From Cordylochernes scorpioides (Eukaryota; Arthropoda; Arachnida; Pseudoscorpiones; Chernetidae): a DNA stretch of 64,000 bases. Position numbers and translations under genes: made by a program. Position 1 is the stretch's first letter. Every line of letters starts with the position of its first letter. The stretch is from positions 27,211,982 through 27,275,981 of the forward strand of contig CP092879.1 in NCBI GenBank assembly GCA_030710605.1, read 5' to 3'. The notes beneath the pieces were generated by a model. That model searched no databases. It was not told where the DNA came from and saw only the letters and a program-made list of their open reading frames with translations. Of the stretch, positions 21,109-30,566 are shown piece after piece.

Positions 21109-21286
21109 ACTTTTATTTTTCCGTTCGTCATTACTCTTCATAATTCATCCTTTCATACCTCATCCAAAAGGGTTAGAAATGGTCGATATTTCACCTTGAA
21201 ATAAAATTTCAATTTTCGTTAAAAAGAAACTCATGCGGTGTAGCTTCAAGTGTCGTTTTACAAGCACAGGCCGCAGTGTATTATAT

Positions 21287-21534
21287 TGTGGCGAAGAAAT
21301 ATTTTATAATTTAATTTAATATTATTCAATGAAAATATTCAACAGATTATAAAAATATATATTACTCTGTATTTGTGAAATCATCTTTGAAATATTTCTT
21401 TGCTTGCTTGCTTAAGATTCCCTAACTGTAGATAGTTTGGTTGAGTTGTTAATAATTGTAGACTCGTCGCTGTGACGTTATCAATAAATACTTTTACATC
21501 TTAGGATATTTCAAGGCTTGATTTCTACGCTACA
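21287..21534 (+). repeat. 5' LTR of the gag-only element
   Basis: Starts TGTGGCGAAG and ends TTCTACGCTACA. It contains AATAAATAC near 21484, a probable polyadenylation signal. It differs from the 3' LTR at two places (GAAATA/GAAATT and GACGTT/GACGTC). Confidence 0.92.
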
Positions 21535-21536
21535 AC

Positions 21537-21548
21537 TGGTGGAGATGC
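21537..21548 (+). promoter_or_regulatory. Primer-binding site resembling tRNA-Ala 3' end
   Basis: TGGTGGAGATGC lies two bases after the LTR and matches the complement of the acceptor end of animal tRNA-Ala as I remember it (CATCTCCACCA). The match weakens after 12 bases. Confidence 0.6.
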
Positions 21549-21610
21549 TGGATCGATACCCATTCAGAAAAAAACGTAAAATTGATTCGGTTGAGCAAGA
21601 AGAAACAACC

Positions 21611-22780
21611 ATGACCATCAAGAAAGAAGCAACAACTCAGGTCGGTTCATTTTTTATACAACATCTACCTAGAAACCCCTCAATGTTCTCTGGTGAGGGT
21701 GATGAAGATCCCCATAACTGGTTGAAAAAGTACGAACGTGTGGCGAAGCATAACCAATGGGATGAAACACTTTGTCTCGCCAACGTTTACTTTTATTTGA
21801 CCGGCACTGCTCTCAAATGGTTTGAGAACAATGAGAAGAGCATCCTGACATGGAAGGAGTTCATGTCCCAGTTAAAATCAGTTTTCGGAAAAAACGAAAA
21901 CTTGAGGTTACGAGCATAGAAAACCTTAAAAACTCGCGCACAATTAAAATGTGGAAGCACCGAATTTTATATTCAAGACGTCCTGCGCCTCTGCAAAGAG
22001 GTAGACCCTCATATGAATGAGGAAGATAAAATATCCCATTTAATGAAAGGGATAGCAGAGGAGCTCTACCAGGCACTTCTTTCAAGAGATGCACATACCA
22101 CTGAACAATTTGTCACCGAGTGTCGCCGCATTGAAGCGCTACATTGTAAGCGAGTGACCCCAACCAGGTACGAGCGACTACCAAATGTGGCGTCTCTCAG
22201 TGATCATGGTGACAGGGCAGATCTGTCATCTATGATTAGGCAAATTGTTCGCGAGGAGGTACAGCGAGCATTAGCATCTCCTCGAGAAGAACCAGAAATT
22301 TCTGCAATTGAACATATGGTGCGGCAAGAAATTGAAAAAACCATTGCGCCAATTTCTAGAAGTTTCCCTCAAAATAGAGCGCCAAGGCCATTACCAAGCC
22401 CTAGGTACGAGTTCCAACCCAGAAATTTCCAACCTAGACCGCAGCAGCCGAAACAAGTAAACGGAAGACGCGACACCAACGAATGGCGAACCACGGAAGG
22501 TAAGCCAATCTGTTTCCACTGCGGACGCCCTGGCCACGTCGTGCGCTACTGCCGTGACAGGAGGAGAGAATATGAAGGAGAACAAACTTGGAATTACAAA
22601 CAGAGATATAGGCAAGAGCCTAGAACATTCTATAATTCTCGGAGCAGCCAAGAGCCCAACGACGACCTGCCAAGAGAAAATATACGCCGCTACCGAAGCC
22701 CCTCTCCTTACACTGGCCGAAAAGGACAACATTCGTCTCCTGAGAGAAGACCCTGCCAGTCGCCTCGCCGTTCCCGTTAG
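21611..22780 (+). CDS. gag: Ty3/Gypsy-type Gag with one in-frame stop
   Basis: One frame from about 21518 to 22780, interrupted only by TAG at 21917-21919. I take ATG 21611 as start because earlier ATGs overlap the LTR and primer site. The first part carries the retrotransposon gag/capsid motif (DPHNWLKKYERVA ... LTGTALKWFE). After the stop the capsid C-terminal half and an arginine-rich linker follow, then a zinc knuckle CFHCGRPGHVVRYC (C-x2-C-x4-H-x4-C) at about 22511-22552. The C-terminus is Arg/Ser-rich. In this copy Gag would be truncated in the capsid unless the stop is suppressed. Confidence 0.82.
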
Positions 22781-22784
22781 GAAA

Positions 22785-23088
22785 AACTAATGAGACGTTA
22801 CTTCGGCCCATACAAAGTAACCCGAAAATATCTGATGTGACCTATGATGTTGAAACATTCGGAAACCAGCAAGGTCGTCGTAAAACAAAAGATTTAGTTC
22901 ACAATTGTAGGATGAAACCATATTTAAACCCAGAGGACCAGGAGGACCACCTAGAAGAGGACCCAGAAGATGACTCGACAAACTTCCAGGAAGAAGACAT
23001 CCCCACTGAACGAACACAACAACCACAGACCCGCGAAGAGATCTCAAGCCCTATCACCCGATCTCGAGCCTTGAGACTGAGGATGTAA
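22785..23088 (+). pseudogene. Integrase C-terminal tail remnant
   Basis: About 10 codons of the Gypsy integrase GPY/F-like motif (YFGPYKVTRK), then a one-base frameshift, then ISDVTYDVE and an acidic tail ending at TGA-like stop 23086-23088. In full-length relatives this lies after the integrase core, so everything between Gag and here has been deleted. It shows that the element is a deletion derivative rather than an unrelated gag-only lineage. Confidence 0.7.
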
Positions 23089-23134
23089 GTCTCCTTCTGA
23101 GCATCGGGTCGATGCTCTTTATAGGAGGAGGCTA

Positions 23135-23382
23135 TGTGGCGAAGAAATATTTTATAATTTAATTTAATATTATTCAATGAAAATATTCAACAGATTATAA
23201 AAATATATATTACTCTGTATTTGTGAAATCATCTTTGAAATTTTTCTTTGCTTGCTTGCTTAAGATTCCCTAACTGTAGATAGTTTGGTTGAGTTGTTAA
23301 TAATTGTAGACTCGTCGCTGTGACGTCATCAATAAATACTTTTACATCTTAGGATATTTCAAGGCTTGATTTCTACGCTACA
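23135..23382 (+). repeat. 3' LTR of the gag-only element
   Basis: A 248-bp copy of the 5' LTR, directly preceded by the purine-rich GGAGGAGGCTA and followed by the ATAT duplication. Confidence 0.92.
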
Positions 23383-23668
23383 ATATTATATTAATATATG
23401 TGAAAAAATAGTACAAATGTGTACTTGTACTGGGAAAAGGTGAATACATTTTTTTTAAAATACATCTTCAGTTACACGATACGGAGATGCCTTTTCTTAA
23501 TATATTAATATATTTTTAAAAGATGCATATATTGGATTTATAAATATTTTATATTAACACAAAGCAATAACGCGCCATCTATATATATAAAATAAAAGGA
23601 TTTAAAAGCGCGAATGTTTCTTTTATACATAAAACGAACTTCTACTGTCCTTACTGCGATGAAAAATA

Positions 23669-24809
23669 CGAGGGCCATCCAATAAATAAGTTTCCCTATT
23701 TTTTAACAAATAAACCACATTATTTACAATTATGCAGTTATTTTATTTTCATTATACAACTCATAGACTACTTCTCTAAATAATCACCATTTCTGTCCAA
23801 ACATTTTTGGTACCGTTGTAGCAATTTTTTGATACCACTGTTGTACCAAGCCGTGTCCTGTCTTCGTAGCCAGTGGTTCTCCTCAGCCTGCACTTCGTCA
23901 TCATTCGCAAAGTGCTTGCCTCCAAGGTGCCACTTGAGTGCTGGAAAAAGATGGAAGTCGCTTGGGGCAAATTCCGGAGAATAAGGTGGATGTGTGAATA
24001 TTTCCCATTTGAAGTTTTCCATAGCCATAACTTTGCCTGCAGAGATTGTGACCTTCGCCTTTTTTGGTGCACTTTCCTCAGGCTTCTTCCACACCATGTT
24101 TTGTCGTTTTGTTTCAGGAGTTGAATGATGCACCCAGCTTTCATCTCCAGTGACAATACGGGGAAACAGTTGATCTCCATCTCTTTGATGCATTTCCAGG
24201 AAAGCTCGGGCTGCCTCCATCCGTTGTTGCTTGTGATTTTCCAAGAGCAAACGTGGGACCCATCTTGCGCAGACTTTGCGAAAATTCAAAATATCTGACA
24301 TGATTGTTCCAATCGAAGAGCGTCCAATTTCGATTCCAGGAGGCAGTCGAATCATTATTTCGTCAATGGTGACGCGGCGATCTGCTTCCACCACATTCCG
24401 AACAGCAGCAGCGGCTGCATTGTCCGTAGCAGTAACGGGCCTGCCGCTTCGCTCGTCATCATGCACGTTTTGCCGTCCTTCTAAGAACCATGAACGCCAT
24501 CGGCGAACCATTTGGATGCTCATACATTCTTCACCATACACTGACACTAAATTGCGATGAATATTGACCGCAGTTTCATTTTTCGCCGTGAAAAAACGAT
24601 TACAGAACGGAGTTCGCAAGTGGACACGTTCACCAGTGGTAGCTCCATGGAAACTGAAGCGCTACGGACTTGCGCGTACGAGTAGCGTGATTTTGAAGGT
24701 CACCAGCTTCCAACGCATCCTAGTGACCATTTCTTCTATACTAACTAATTTTTACAACGTTTCGTTTGCAGAAAAAAAATAGGGAAACCTATTTATTGGA
24801 CGGCCCTCG
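23669..24809 (-). mobile_element. Mariner element (copy b), internally deleted
   Basis: 1141 bp between TA 23667-23668 and TA 24810-24811. Inverted repeats CGAGGGCCATCCAATAAATA (left) and CGAGGGCCGTCCAATAAATA (right, minus strand). It sits in foldback family A; copies at 31240 and 47060 show the empty TA. The transposase frame is open but lacks a catalytic block. Confidence 0.9.
23768..24619 (-). CDS. Mariner-type transposase lacking the second catalytic Asp
   Basis: 283 codons without a stop. The N-terminal helix-turn-helix region (YGEECMSIQMVRRWRSWF), the SGRPVTAT linker and TGDESWVHHSTPE with the first Asp are present. After SAGKVMA the sequence jumps to ENFKWEIFTHPPYSP, so the segment that normally holds the HDN motif is gone, in frame. 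The third site reads YSPEFAPSDFHLFP with D kept. Family transposases are about 345 residues. The protein, if made, could bind DNA but not catalyse transposition; a repressor-like role is conceivable but speculative. Confidence 0.85.
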   Translation of the reverse strand: MRTPFCNRFFTAKNETAVNIHRNLVSVYGEECMSIQMVRRWRSWFLEGRQNVHDDERSGRPVTATDNAAAAAVRNVVEADRRVTIDEIMIRLPPGIEIGRSSIGTIMSDILNFRKVCARWVPRLLLENHKQQRMEAARAFLEMHQRDGDQLFPRIVTGDESWVHHSTPETKRQNMVWKKPEESAPKKAKVTISAGKVMAMENFKWEIFTHPPYSPEFAPSDFHLFPALKWHLGGKHFANDDEVQAEENHWLRRQDTAWYNSGIKKLLQRYQKCLDRNGDYLEK

Positions 24810-25022
24810 TATATTGGGAGGGCTTGGCTCATCAGTGGTGAACCCTCCCAGCGATTTCGCCAATTAAATCCACCAGACCGCTTCTCAGAGCTCTAATACT
24901 GTATTGGATAAAAGCAGAATGATCCAATACAGTATTAGAGCTCTGAGAAGCGGTCTGGTGGATTAAATTGGCGAAATCGCTGGGGGGGGTTCACCACTGA
25001 TGAGCCAAGCCCTCCCAATATA

Positions 25023-25420
25023 CAGGGTGATCCAAAAGTCCCGCACTATTTTAAAAAATAATAACTCCGCGAATATTTGCGCTAGAGCAATGCGGTAAGC
25101 ACCATTGTGTTCAGGATGCAATGGGATTTTTTATGGCAATAATGAAAAATTCGAAATTGATTTAGTTACAATTTTATTCACCAGATGGCGCTCTACCAGA
25201 ATCAGAGATTCAGCGGCCAAATTGTTTGATAAATTAAAAAAATATAACTGATCGACACGTATTTTTCCTTTTTGAATACCAGGAAAGAACACTAATAATT
25301 TCAAATAACAAATTAATAAAACACCACTTCGCCAAAAGCATGAAGAATTGGTTAACGATTTTCAAATACAATCAGAGATATGTAAAATAGGTAAATGCAA
25401 ATTAAAACATGTAGCAAAAA
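25023..25420 (+). repeat. Left 398-bp TIR of the 5.27-kb element
   Basis: Complementary to 29898-30295. It includes an ACCAGATGGCGCTC sequence at 25180-25193 (CTCF-like core) and an open-frame-like stretch. That stretch is an 82-codon frame in the right copy (30176-29928, minus; ITDRHVFFLFEYQERTL) and is broken in this copy. I do not recognise that peptide. Confidence 0.88.
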
Positions 25421-25559
25421 GAAAATTGATATTTTAGATACGGTTTGTTTCCGAAGATAATAAATTTCTAATATTTTTAATTCAACTCTCACTCAATATC
25501 GATTATATTTATTTTAATTCATTTGAAAAATATGTATCTATCTCTGATAATTTATTTTA

Positions 25560-26396
25560 CTCTGGAATGCCGTTGTTGTTGTCGTGTCCAATAAAGAGCC
25601 TTAGATGTATCCATGCATCTCCATCACAGCAGCAGCAATGTCCACTATCTTGGGTGTGTAAAGCTGCTGCTCTGGGTCTATGTCAATTTTCTGCAAGGCT
25701 GCGGCCATTGCTAGCTATGAGAATATGTGGGTAGGTGTTAGATCCACACCAGGACAGTTGTTGCATGTCCTATAGGTTATTGTGCCATCTGGATGTATTG
25801 TCATTCCTTTATAGTGTTTTGTTCTAAGTCTTGTTATAGTTTTTGTCATATTTCTCTCAGAGTTTATTTCGCATTTTGATCTTTTCTTATTTTTTTTTGT
25901 TTAATTATCTTGTATTTTGACAAAGAATCAGCGTCAAATAATGACATTTGTTCTTTCCTTTGGCTCAACTTTCTGGCTTCCTTTGCCAATTCAAATGCCA
26001 TTTCATTACCCCCGATCCCAGCATGGGCAGGGATCCAATGTAGAATGCAGTTATTCTCCAATGGTTCCAGTCGGGTAAGTAACGAGTGTATTTTCTGTGT
26101 GATTTTAGTATTGCCCTTCTGAATTGCTTCTAGAGCGGATATGGAGTCTCTGTATATTAAATGAATCCTTCTGCTTGATGCAGGGATGGATGGTTAAGGC
26201 ATACATCAAGGGCTTTCCAGATAGCTGTCAGTTCACAAGTGAAGTTTGACGAAATCTGTCCTGCTCCTTCTTTGATTTTGATGTTTGTTTCATCTTGCAG
26301 TATTATGTTACTTCCGGCCCCTCTATTACTCAGGGTAAGGTCTGAAGATCCATCTGTATATGCTGTTAAAGGGTGTGGCCTAGCATTTTTAATCAA
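25560..26396 (-). pseudogene. LINE 3' part: RNase H and C-terminal zinc motif
   Basis: On the minus strand from 26396: LTAYTDGSSDLT (first RNase H Asp), TCELTAIWKALDVC (Glu), a frameshift near 26157, YRDSISALEAIQ (Asp), and LHWIPAHAGIGGNEMAFELAK. Then come a tail with RLRTKHYKG-like sequence and a C-x2-C...H motif (TCNNCPG). The RT is absent. It abuts, in opposite orientation, endonuclease/RT sequence at 26400, which suggests one inverted copy (see findings). Confidence 0.75.
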
Positions 26397-26399
26397 GAA

Positions 26400-27815
26400 T
26401 TTGTACTATGAGGACATAGCCGTTAATATTAAAAACACATTAGACCTCGAAGCCCAAGGTATCAAAGTCTACCTCAATCAAAACAAAGCCATCAACATAT
26501 ACAATATGTATCACCCTCTAAACAATACATTTATTGACGATGGAACAATGGCTCAATTTCTTACACAGACAACACTATTATTGTAGGTGACCTTAATGCC
26601 AAACATCAACTATGAGGATGTTCCACGCCAAACCCAAGAGGCAAAATACTATCAAACATATTTAACGACAATGCCTTCATTTGCTTAAATGATGGGAATC
26701 CTACCCATCATTCCTACAAGCTATAATACTGCACAAGCCCTTGATATAAGTTTTTACTATCCTGACATTTTCCACAAATGAAAATAGCAAATATTAAAAA
26801 GTTTTGGAAGTGATCATTTGCCTAATTTGATAGAAATTAGCACCAAGACCAAAACTAGCTATATTAAGAAAAATTCTGGAACTTCAAAAAGGCTAATATG
26901 ATATCTTTCGAAAACACCATTATTGAAGCAGCCAAAGTTTCAATACCAAGAGGTATAATAATTTTCCACAAATGAAAATAGCAAATATTAAAAAGTTTTG
27001 GAAGTGATCATTTGCCTAATTTGATAGAAATTAGCACCAAGACCAAAACTAGCTATATTAAGAAAAATTCTGGAACTTCAAAAAGGCTAATATGATATCT
27101 TTCGAAAACACCATTATTGAAGCAGCCAAAGTTTCAATACCAAGAGGTATAATATTAAGAAATAATTTCCAAATTATACACACCAGGCAAAAAATATTCA
27201 AACACTTATAACTAAAAGAAATGAACTACAAAAAAGTGCACCCAAAACCAAACAAATTGTAGAACTGAACTGAACATTGTGATTGCAAAAATAAAAAGAT
27301 TATACGTAAATGTGAAAAGGGAAAAATGGAAACAAACCTATGAAAACCTGAACCCAAGAAACCCAAATACAAAACTTTGGAATTTGGCAAAACAAATTGA
27401 CAGAGTCCAGCCACAAACTGAAAACACAAATATGATTAAGAATACAGATGGTACACCAGCAACTAATGACAAAATAGCTGCCAATCTTTTAGGTAATTCA
27501 TATCAAATAAGTAGTAAAATCAAGGTTGAAAAAAGGCCCGAAAGATTATTCATGACTAAAAATGTCACCAGCACTCATAATATTTTCCATGAAAAAAATC
27601 AATATGAAAGAGCTAGCTTATGCATTAGAAAACACTGACCTAAACAAGACTCCTGGGCCAGATGGAATCCATGGCCGAATGATATCAAACTTGGGCAAAA
27701 TTGGCAAAGAAAGACTTCTTAATATTTTCAATAACTCCTGGAAAACTGTAAAATTGCCTCAAGACTGTAAAAATGCAACAATAATTCCCATTAAAAACTT
27801 GACAAATCTGCTGAT
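26400..27815 (+). pseudogene. LINE 5' part: endonuclease and N-terminal RT fragment
   Basis: 26401-26586 encodes part of an apurinic-like endonuclease (INIYNMYHP). After a frameshift come VGDLNAKH (catalytic GDxN) and NDGNPTHHS near 26585-26710, also broken. From 27279 the RT N-terminal region appears, with TPGPDGIHGRMI and NATIIPI typical of I/Jockey RTs, ending near 27815 where a mariner begins. A 194-bp block within it is duplicated in tandem (26767-27154). No intact frame remains. Confidence 0.7.
26767..27154 (+). repeat. Exact 194-bp tandem duplication
   Basis: 26767-26960 and 26961-27154 read identically over their full length, both starting ATTTTCCACAAATGAAAATA and ending AGAGGTATAATA. 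It lies in decayed LINE sequence with no other identical repeats, so it is either very recent or an assembly artefact. Confidence 0.93.
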
Positions 27816-28752
27816 GTGAACGACGAAGAGCGTGCCGGACGCCCGAGCACTTCAACAACAGACGAAAAAATTAATGAAGTGGAGAAAATGATATTGGCCA
27901 ATCGTCGAATCACCGTTAGAGAAGTTGCTGAGGACCTAAACATATCGATTGGTTCGTGCCATTCGATTTTTATCAATGATTTGGGCATGAGACGGGTCGC
28001 CGCGAAATTCGTACCAAAATTGCTCAATTGCGACCAAAAACAGCATCGCATGAACATTGCTAATTAGATGTTGGACTCTGTCCGCGACGACCCAAATTTG
28101 CTCCAGAGGGTCATAACTAGTGACGAAGCGTGGGTTTATGGTTATGACGTGGAAACCAAAGCTCAATCATCTCAATGGAAGCTGCCGCACGAACCAAGAC
28201 CGAAAAAAGCGCGCCAAGTTCGGTCGAATGTGAAAGTTTTGCTGACAGTTTTCTTCGATTGCAGGGGCGTGGTGCATCATGAGTTCTTACCACAGGGTAG
28301 AACGGTCAATAAGGAATATTACCTGCAAGTTATGCGCAATTTGCGCGAAGCAATCCGCCAGAAACGCCCGGATTTGTGGAAGAACAAAAATTGGCTTTTG
28401 CACCACGATAACGCCCCTGCTCACACATCGTTGCTTGTGCGCGACTTTTTGGCCAAAAACAACACACTAATAATGCCGCGCAGCCACCGTATTCCCCAGA
28501 TCTAAACTGAAGAGGCCCATGAAAGGACGACATTACGCTACGCTTGACGAGATAAAGACGGCATCGAAGAAAGAGCTGAAAAAGATTTTTTTTTAAATGA
28601 TTTTTTGAAGTGCTTCGAAGATTGGAAAAACCGTTGGCACAAGTGTATAATATCTCATGGGATTCTTTGAAGGGGACAAAATAAGTATTCATGAATAAAT
28701 AAATAATTTTTGAAAAAACACAAAAGTCGCGATACTTTCTGAACACACCTCG
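27803..28752 (+). pseudogene. Mariner (copy c), 5'-truncated and decayed
   Basis: It starts abruptly inside the transposase (NDEERAGRPSTST) next to LINE sequence. Continues through the second helix-turn-helix, stop TAG at 28065-28067, then TSDEAWVYGYD and HHDNAPAHTS. A frameshift near 28470 and a deletion after SPDL remove the third catalytic Asp. The right inverted repeat (TCGCGATACTTTCTGAACAC) ends at 28752 with TA at 28753-28754. It is a different subfamily from copies a and d. Confidence 0.85.
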
Positions 28753-28754
28753 TA

Positions 28755-29530
28755 AACTTCTTTCTTGGTCACTGGGGTCCTCAGTGATCTACCTCTAAAG
28801 CATCCTGTCTGCGAACTCATTACCTTCGATGAGGCTGTGTCTCCTAAACCAAGGGAGCTCCGGATCCCGCGTCATCATCTTCAGCTCCTGGATTATTTTA
28901 TGCGCGAGTTGACCTTTCTCCAGATTGATGGAGACGAGGGCCGACATACAATCTGAATAGAGGCGGTCCGGACTGAAGTTCTTCTCGGCACACACTCTGA
29001 GGGCTACCCTGATCGCAACCAGCTCGGCTGAAAAGACCAATTCGTCCACTCTGAGTGTTAAACTTTCTTGGAAGATCAGCTCTCCATTAGTGAATATCAC
29101 TACCCCAGCTCCAGTATTGGTTCCAGACTTACTACCATCAGTGAAAACCTCCGTGCCAATCCCCGACGGCCCTCCAGGACTCCAATTCCACTTTGGCAAC
29201 CACTGCTGAGGCTTCCTTGGGTCCCTCTTCGATTCCAGGGCCCCCGCTTTAAGTCCCAGGGCATCTTCCCTGTTCTCCGAGATCTTCTGTCTGTGGTCTC
29301 CTCCTCTAGTTTCAATCCCAGGGGAATAAGCCCAGCGAGGACCAAAAAGGCCTCACTGCTAGTAGTGCGATAATCCCCCTGTGATTCTGAGTGCCGCTGT
29401 CCTCTGCACTCTCTCTAGAGTTGTTGCCACCTTCTGATCCCTGTTTCGGCGCCACCAAGCCCCGGAAGCATATATCAAGATTGGCTCGACACAGGAGAGG
29501 CAGAGGTTCCTAAAAATAGTACCCACGTTT
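28755..29530 (-). pseudogene. LINE fragment: RT thumb and RNase H
   Basis: On the minus strand from about 29530: NLCLSCVEPILIYASGAWW (RT thumb), ERVQRTAALRITGG, two stops, then RNase H with EVFTDGSKSGTNTGAGVV, FSAELVAIRVALRV and LYSDCMSALVSI. The end EGNEFADRML is cut by the mariner right end at 28752. The GC-rich codon use differs from the AT-rich surroundings. It resembles the LINE at 36354-41100 in type but is not the same copy or obviously the same family. Confidence 0.75.
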
Positions 29531-29897
29531 TTAAACGCAAAAGGTCGATCTAAAAATTATTTTTATTTGAGGGGACACATTTTTAAAATTGTGTACAGTA
29601 TAATAAACAATGATAACATTTGACAAGCCCATAGGATATTTGGAGTAAAGTACGACAAATATATTTTGTCACTCCCCTCTATATTTCATTTGTTGGATCA
29701 TGACAAATATTCAGTTAAATAGTCAAGGGTCGCCAATCAGTCAAGAAACTACACATTTCTTATAGCAAGAAATCCTATTAATAGTGCCATCATAATTTTT
29801 GGTACTATATTAACATTTCAAAAATTCGTGTATTGATATCAGCAGTGTTTTTCAAACATGCAATCTATTTCACAAAACCCCATATAAAATATAAATA

Positions 29898-30295
29898 TTT
29901 TTGCTACATGTTTTAATTTGCATTTACCTATTTTACATATCTCTGATTGTATTTGAAAATCGTTAACCAATTCTTCATACTTTTGGCGAAGTGGTGTTTC
30001 ATTAATTTGTTATTTGTAATTATTAGGGTTCTTTCCTGGTATTCAAAAAGGAAAAATACGTGTCGATCAGTTATATTTTTCAATTTATCAAACAATTTGG
30101 CCGCTGAATCTCTGATTCTGGTAGAGCGCCATCTGGCGAATAAAATTGTAACTAAACTCAATTTCGAATTTTTCATTATTTGCCATAAAAAATCCCATTG
30201 CTTCTGAACACAATGGTGTTTACCGCATTGCTCTATCGCAAATATTCGCGGAGTTATTAATTTTTAAAATAGTGCGGGACTTTTGGATCACCCTG
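29898..30295 (-). repeat. Right 398-bp TIR of the 5.27-kb element
   Basis: Inverted copy of 25023-25420. It contains the CTCF-like core at 30125-30139 (minus strand, CCAGATGGCGCT). The 82-codon open stretch at 30176-29928 is unbroken only in this copy. Confidence 0.88.
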
Positions 30296-30397
30296 TATTT
30301 TTCATCGCAGTAAGGACAGTAGAAGTTCGTTTTATGTATAAAAGAAACATTCGCGCTTTTAAATCCTTTTATTTTAACTATTTTATAGCTCCAATAT

Positions 30398-30566
30398 TTG
30401 AGGGGCAACTCGCCTCTCTTTATCGAGTATGTTTATGTTTTTCACTAATACAATTTTTCATTGGCCTTGTAGAACGAGAGTGGTGTACGCGTGCTCGCAT
30501 GTTTTAGTGAAAAACATAAACATCCTCGATAAAGTAAGGCGAGTTGCCCCTTGAAATATCGGAACA
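30398..30566. repeat. Inverted repeat, about 60-bp arms
   Basis: Left GGGGCAACTCGCCTCTCTTT (30410) with TTATGTTTTTCACTAA (30432) pairs with GTTTTAGTGAAAAACATAAA and AAGGCGAGTTGCCCC (about 30500-30553). The loop of roughly 50 bp is not paired. It is probably another foldback family, with no coding sequence. Confidence 0.75.

Larger units (their letters stand above)
20722..21253. repeat. 532-bp near-perfect palindrome (family B), tRNA-like sequence in each arm
   Basis: The left arm (from ACACTTGAAGCTACACCGC at 20722) and the right arm (ending GCGGTGTAGCTTCAAGTGT at 21253) pair along about 255 bp around a short centre near 20988 (AACCTATAACC...). Each arm contains a 74-nt tRNA-like block (20867-20940 minus, 21035-21108 plus). 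A shorter member lies at 35459-35699. Such arms could extrude a cruciform or form long dsRNA if transcribed. Confidence 0.9.
21287..23382 (+). mobile_element. Gag-only LTR retrotransposon (internal pol deletion)
   Basis: A 2096-bp element with 248-bp LTRs (21287-21534 and 23135-23382; about two differences), a 4-bp duplication ATAT (21283-21286, 23383-23386), a primer site and a polypurine tract (AGGAGGAGGCTA, about 23122-23133). The 1600-bp interior codes a Ty3/Gypsy-type Gag and then only the C-terminal tail of integrase. Protease, RT, RNase H and the integrase core are missing. It must be mobilised by a full-length relative. Recent insertion is implied by LTR identity. Confidence 0.9.
25023..30295. 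mobile_element. 5.27-kb element with 398-bp terminal inverted repeats, unclassified
   Basis: The ends CAGGGTGATCCAAAAGTCCC (25023) and its complement (30295) begin inverted repeats of 398 bp each, with about a dozen differences by eye. TA is duplicated at 25021-25022 and 30296-30297, within foldback family A; the copy at 47042-47070 shows the empty site. The interior (25421-29897) has no transposase of its own but contains two LINE fragments, a 194-bp exact tandem duplication and a truncated mariner. It may be a composite non-autonomous DNA transposon that acquired other elements between long TIRs. TA target and TIR start suggest a Tc1/mariner-related mobiliser; this is inference. Confidence 0.75.
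23570..30371. repeat. Foldback family A, copy 2, split by two insertions
   Basis: The pieces are 23570-23668, 24810-25022 and 30296-30371. The outer left (AAAGCGCGAATGTTTC ... CTTCTACTGTCCTTACTGCG, 23604-23660) and outer right (CGCAGTAAGGACAGTAGAAG, about 30306-30369) are exact complements. The central piece 24815-25020 is itself a palindrome of about 100-bp arms with CCAATACAGTATT at its middle. Rejoined on paper the repeat is about 380 bp. A mariner occupies the TA of the left arm and the 5.27-kb element the mirror TA of the right arm. Confidence 0.85.

Noticed and set aside
25023..30295. Maverick/Polinton or a virus-like element because of the long TIRs
   Set aside because: No DNA polymerase B, integrase, ATPase or capsid genes; the flanking duplication is TA, not 6 bp.
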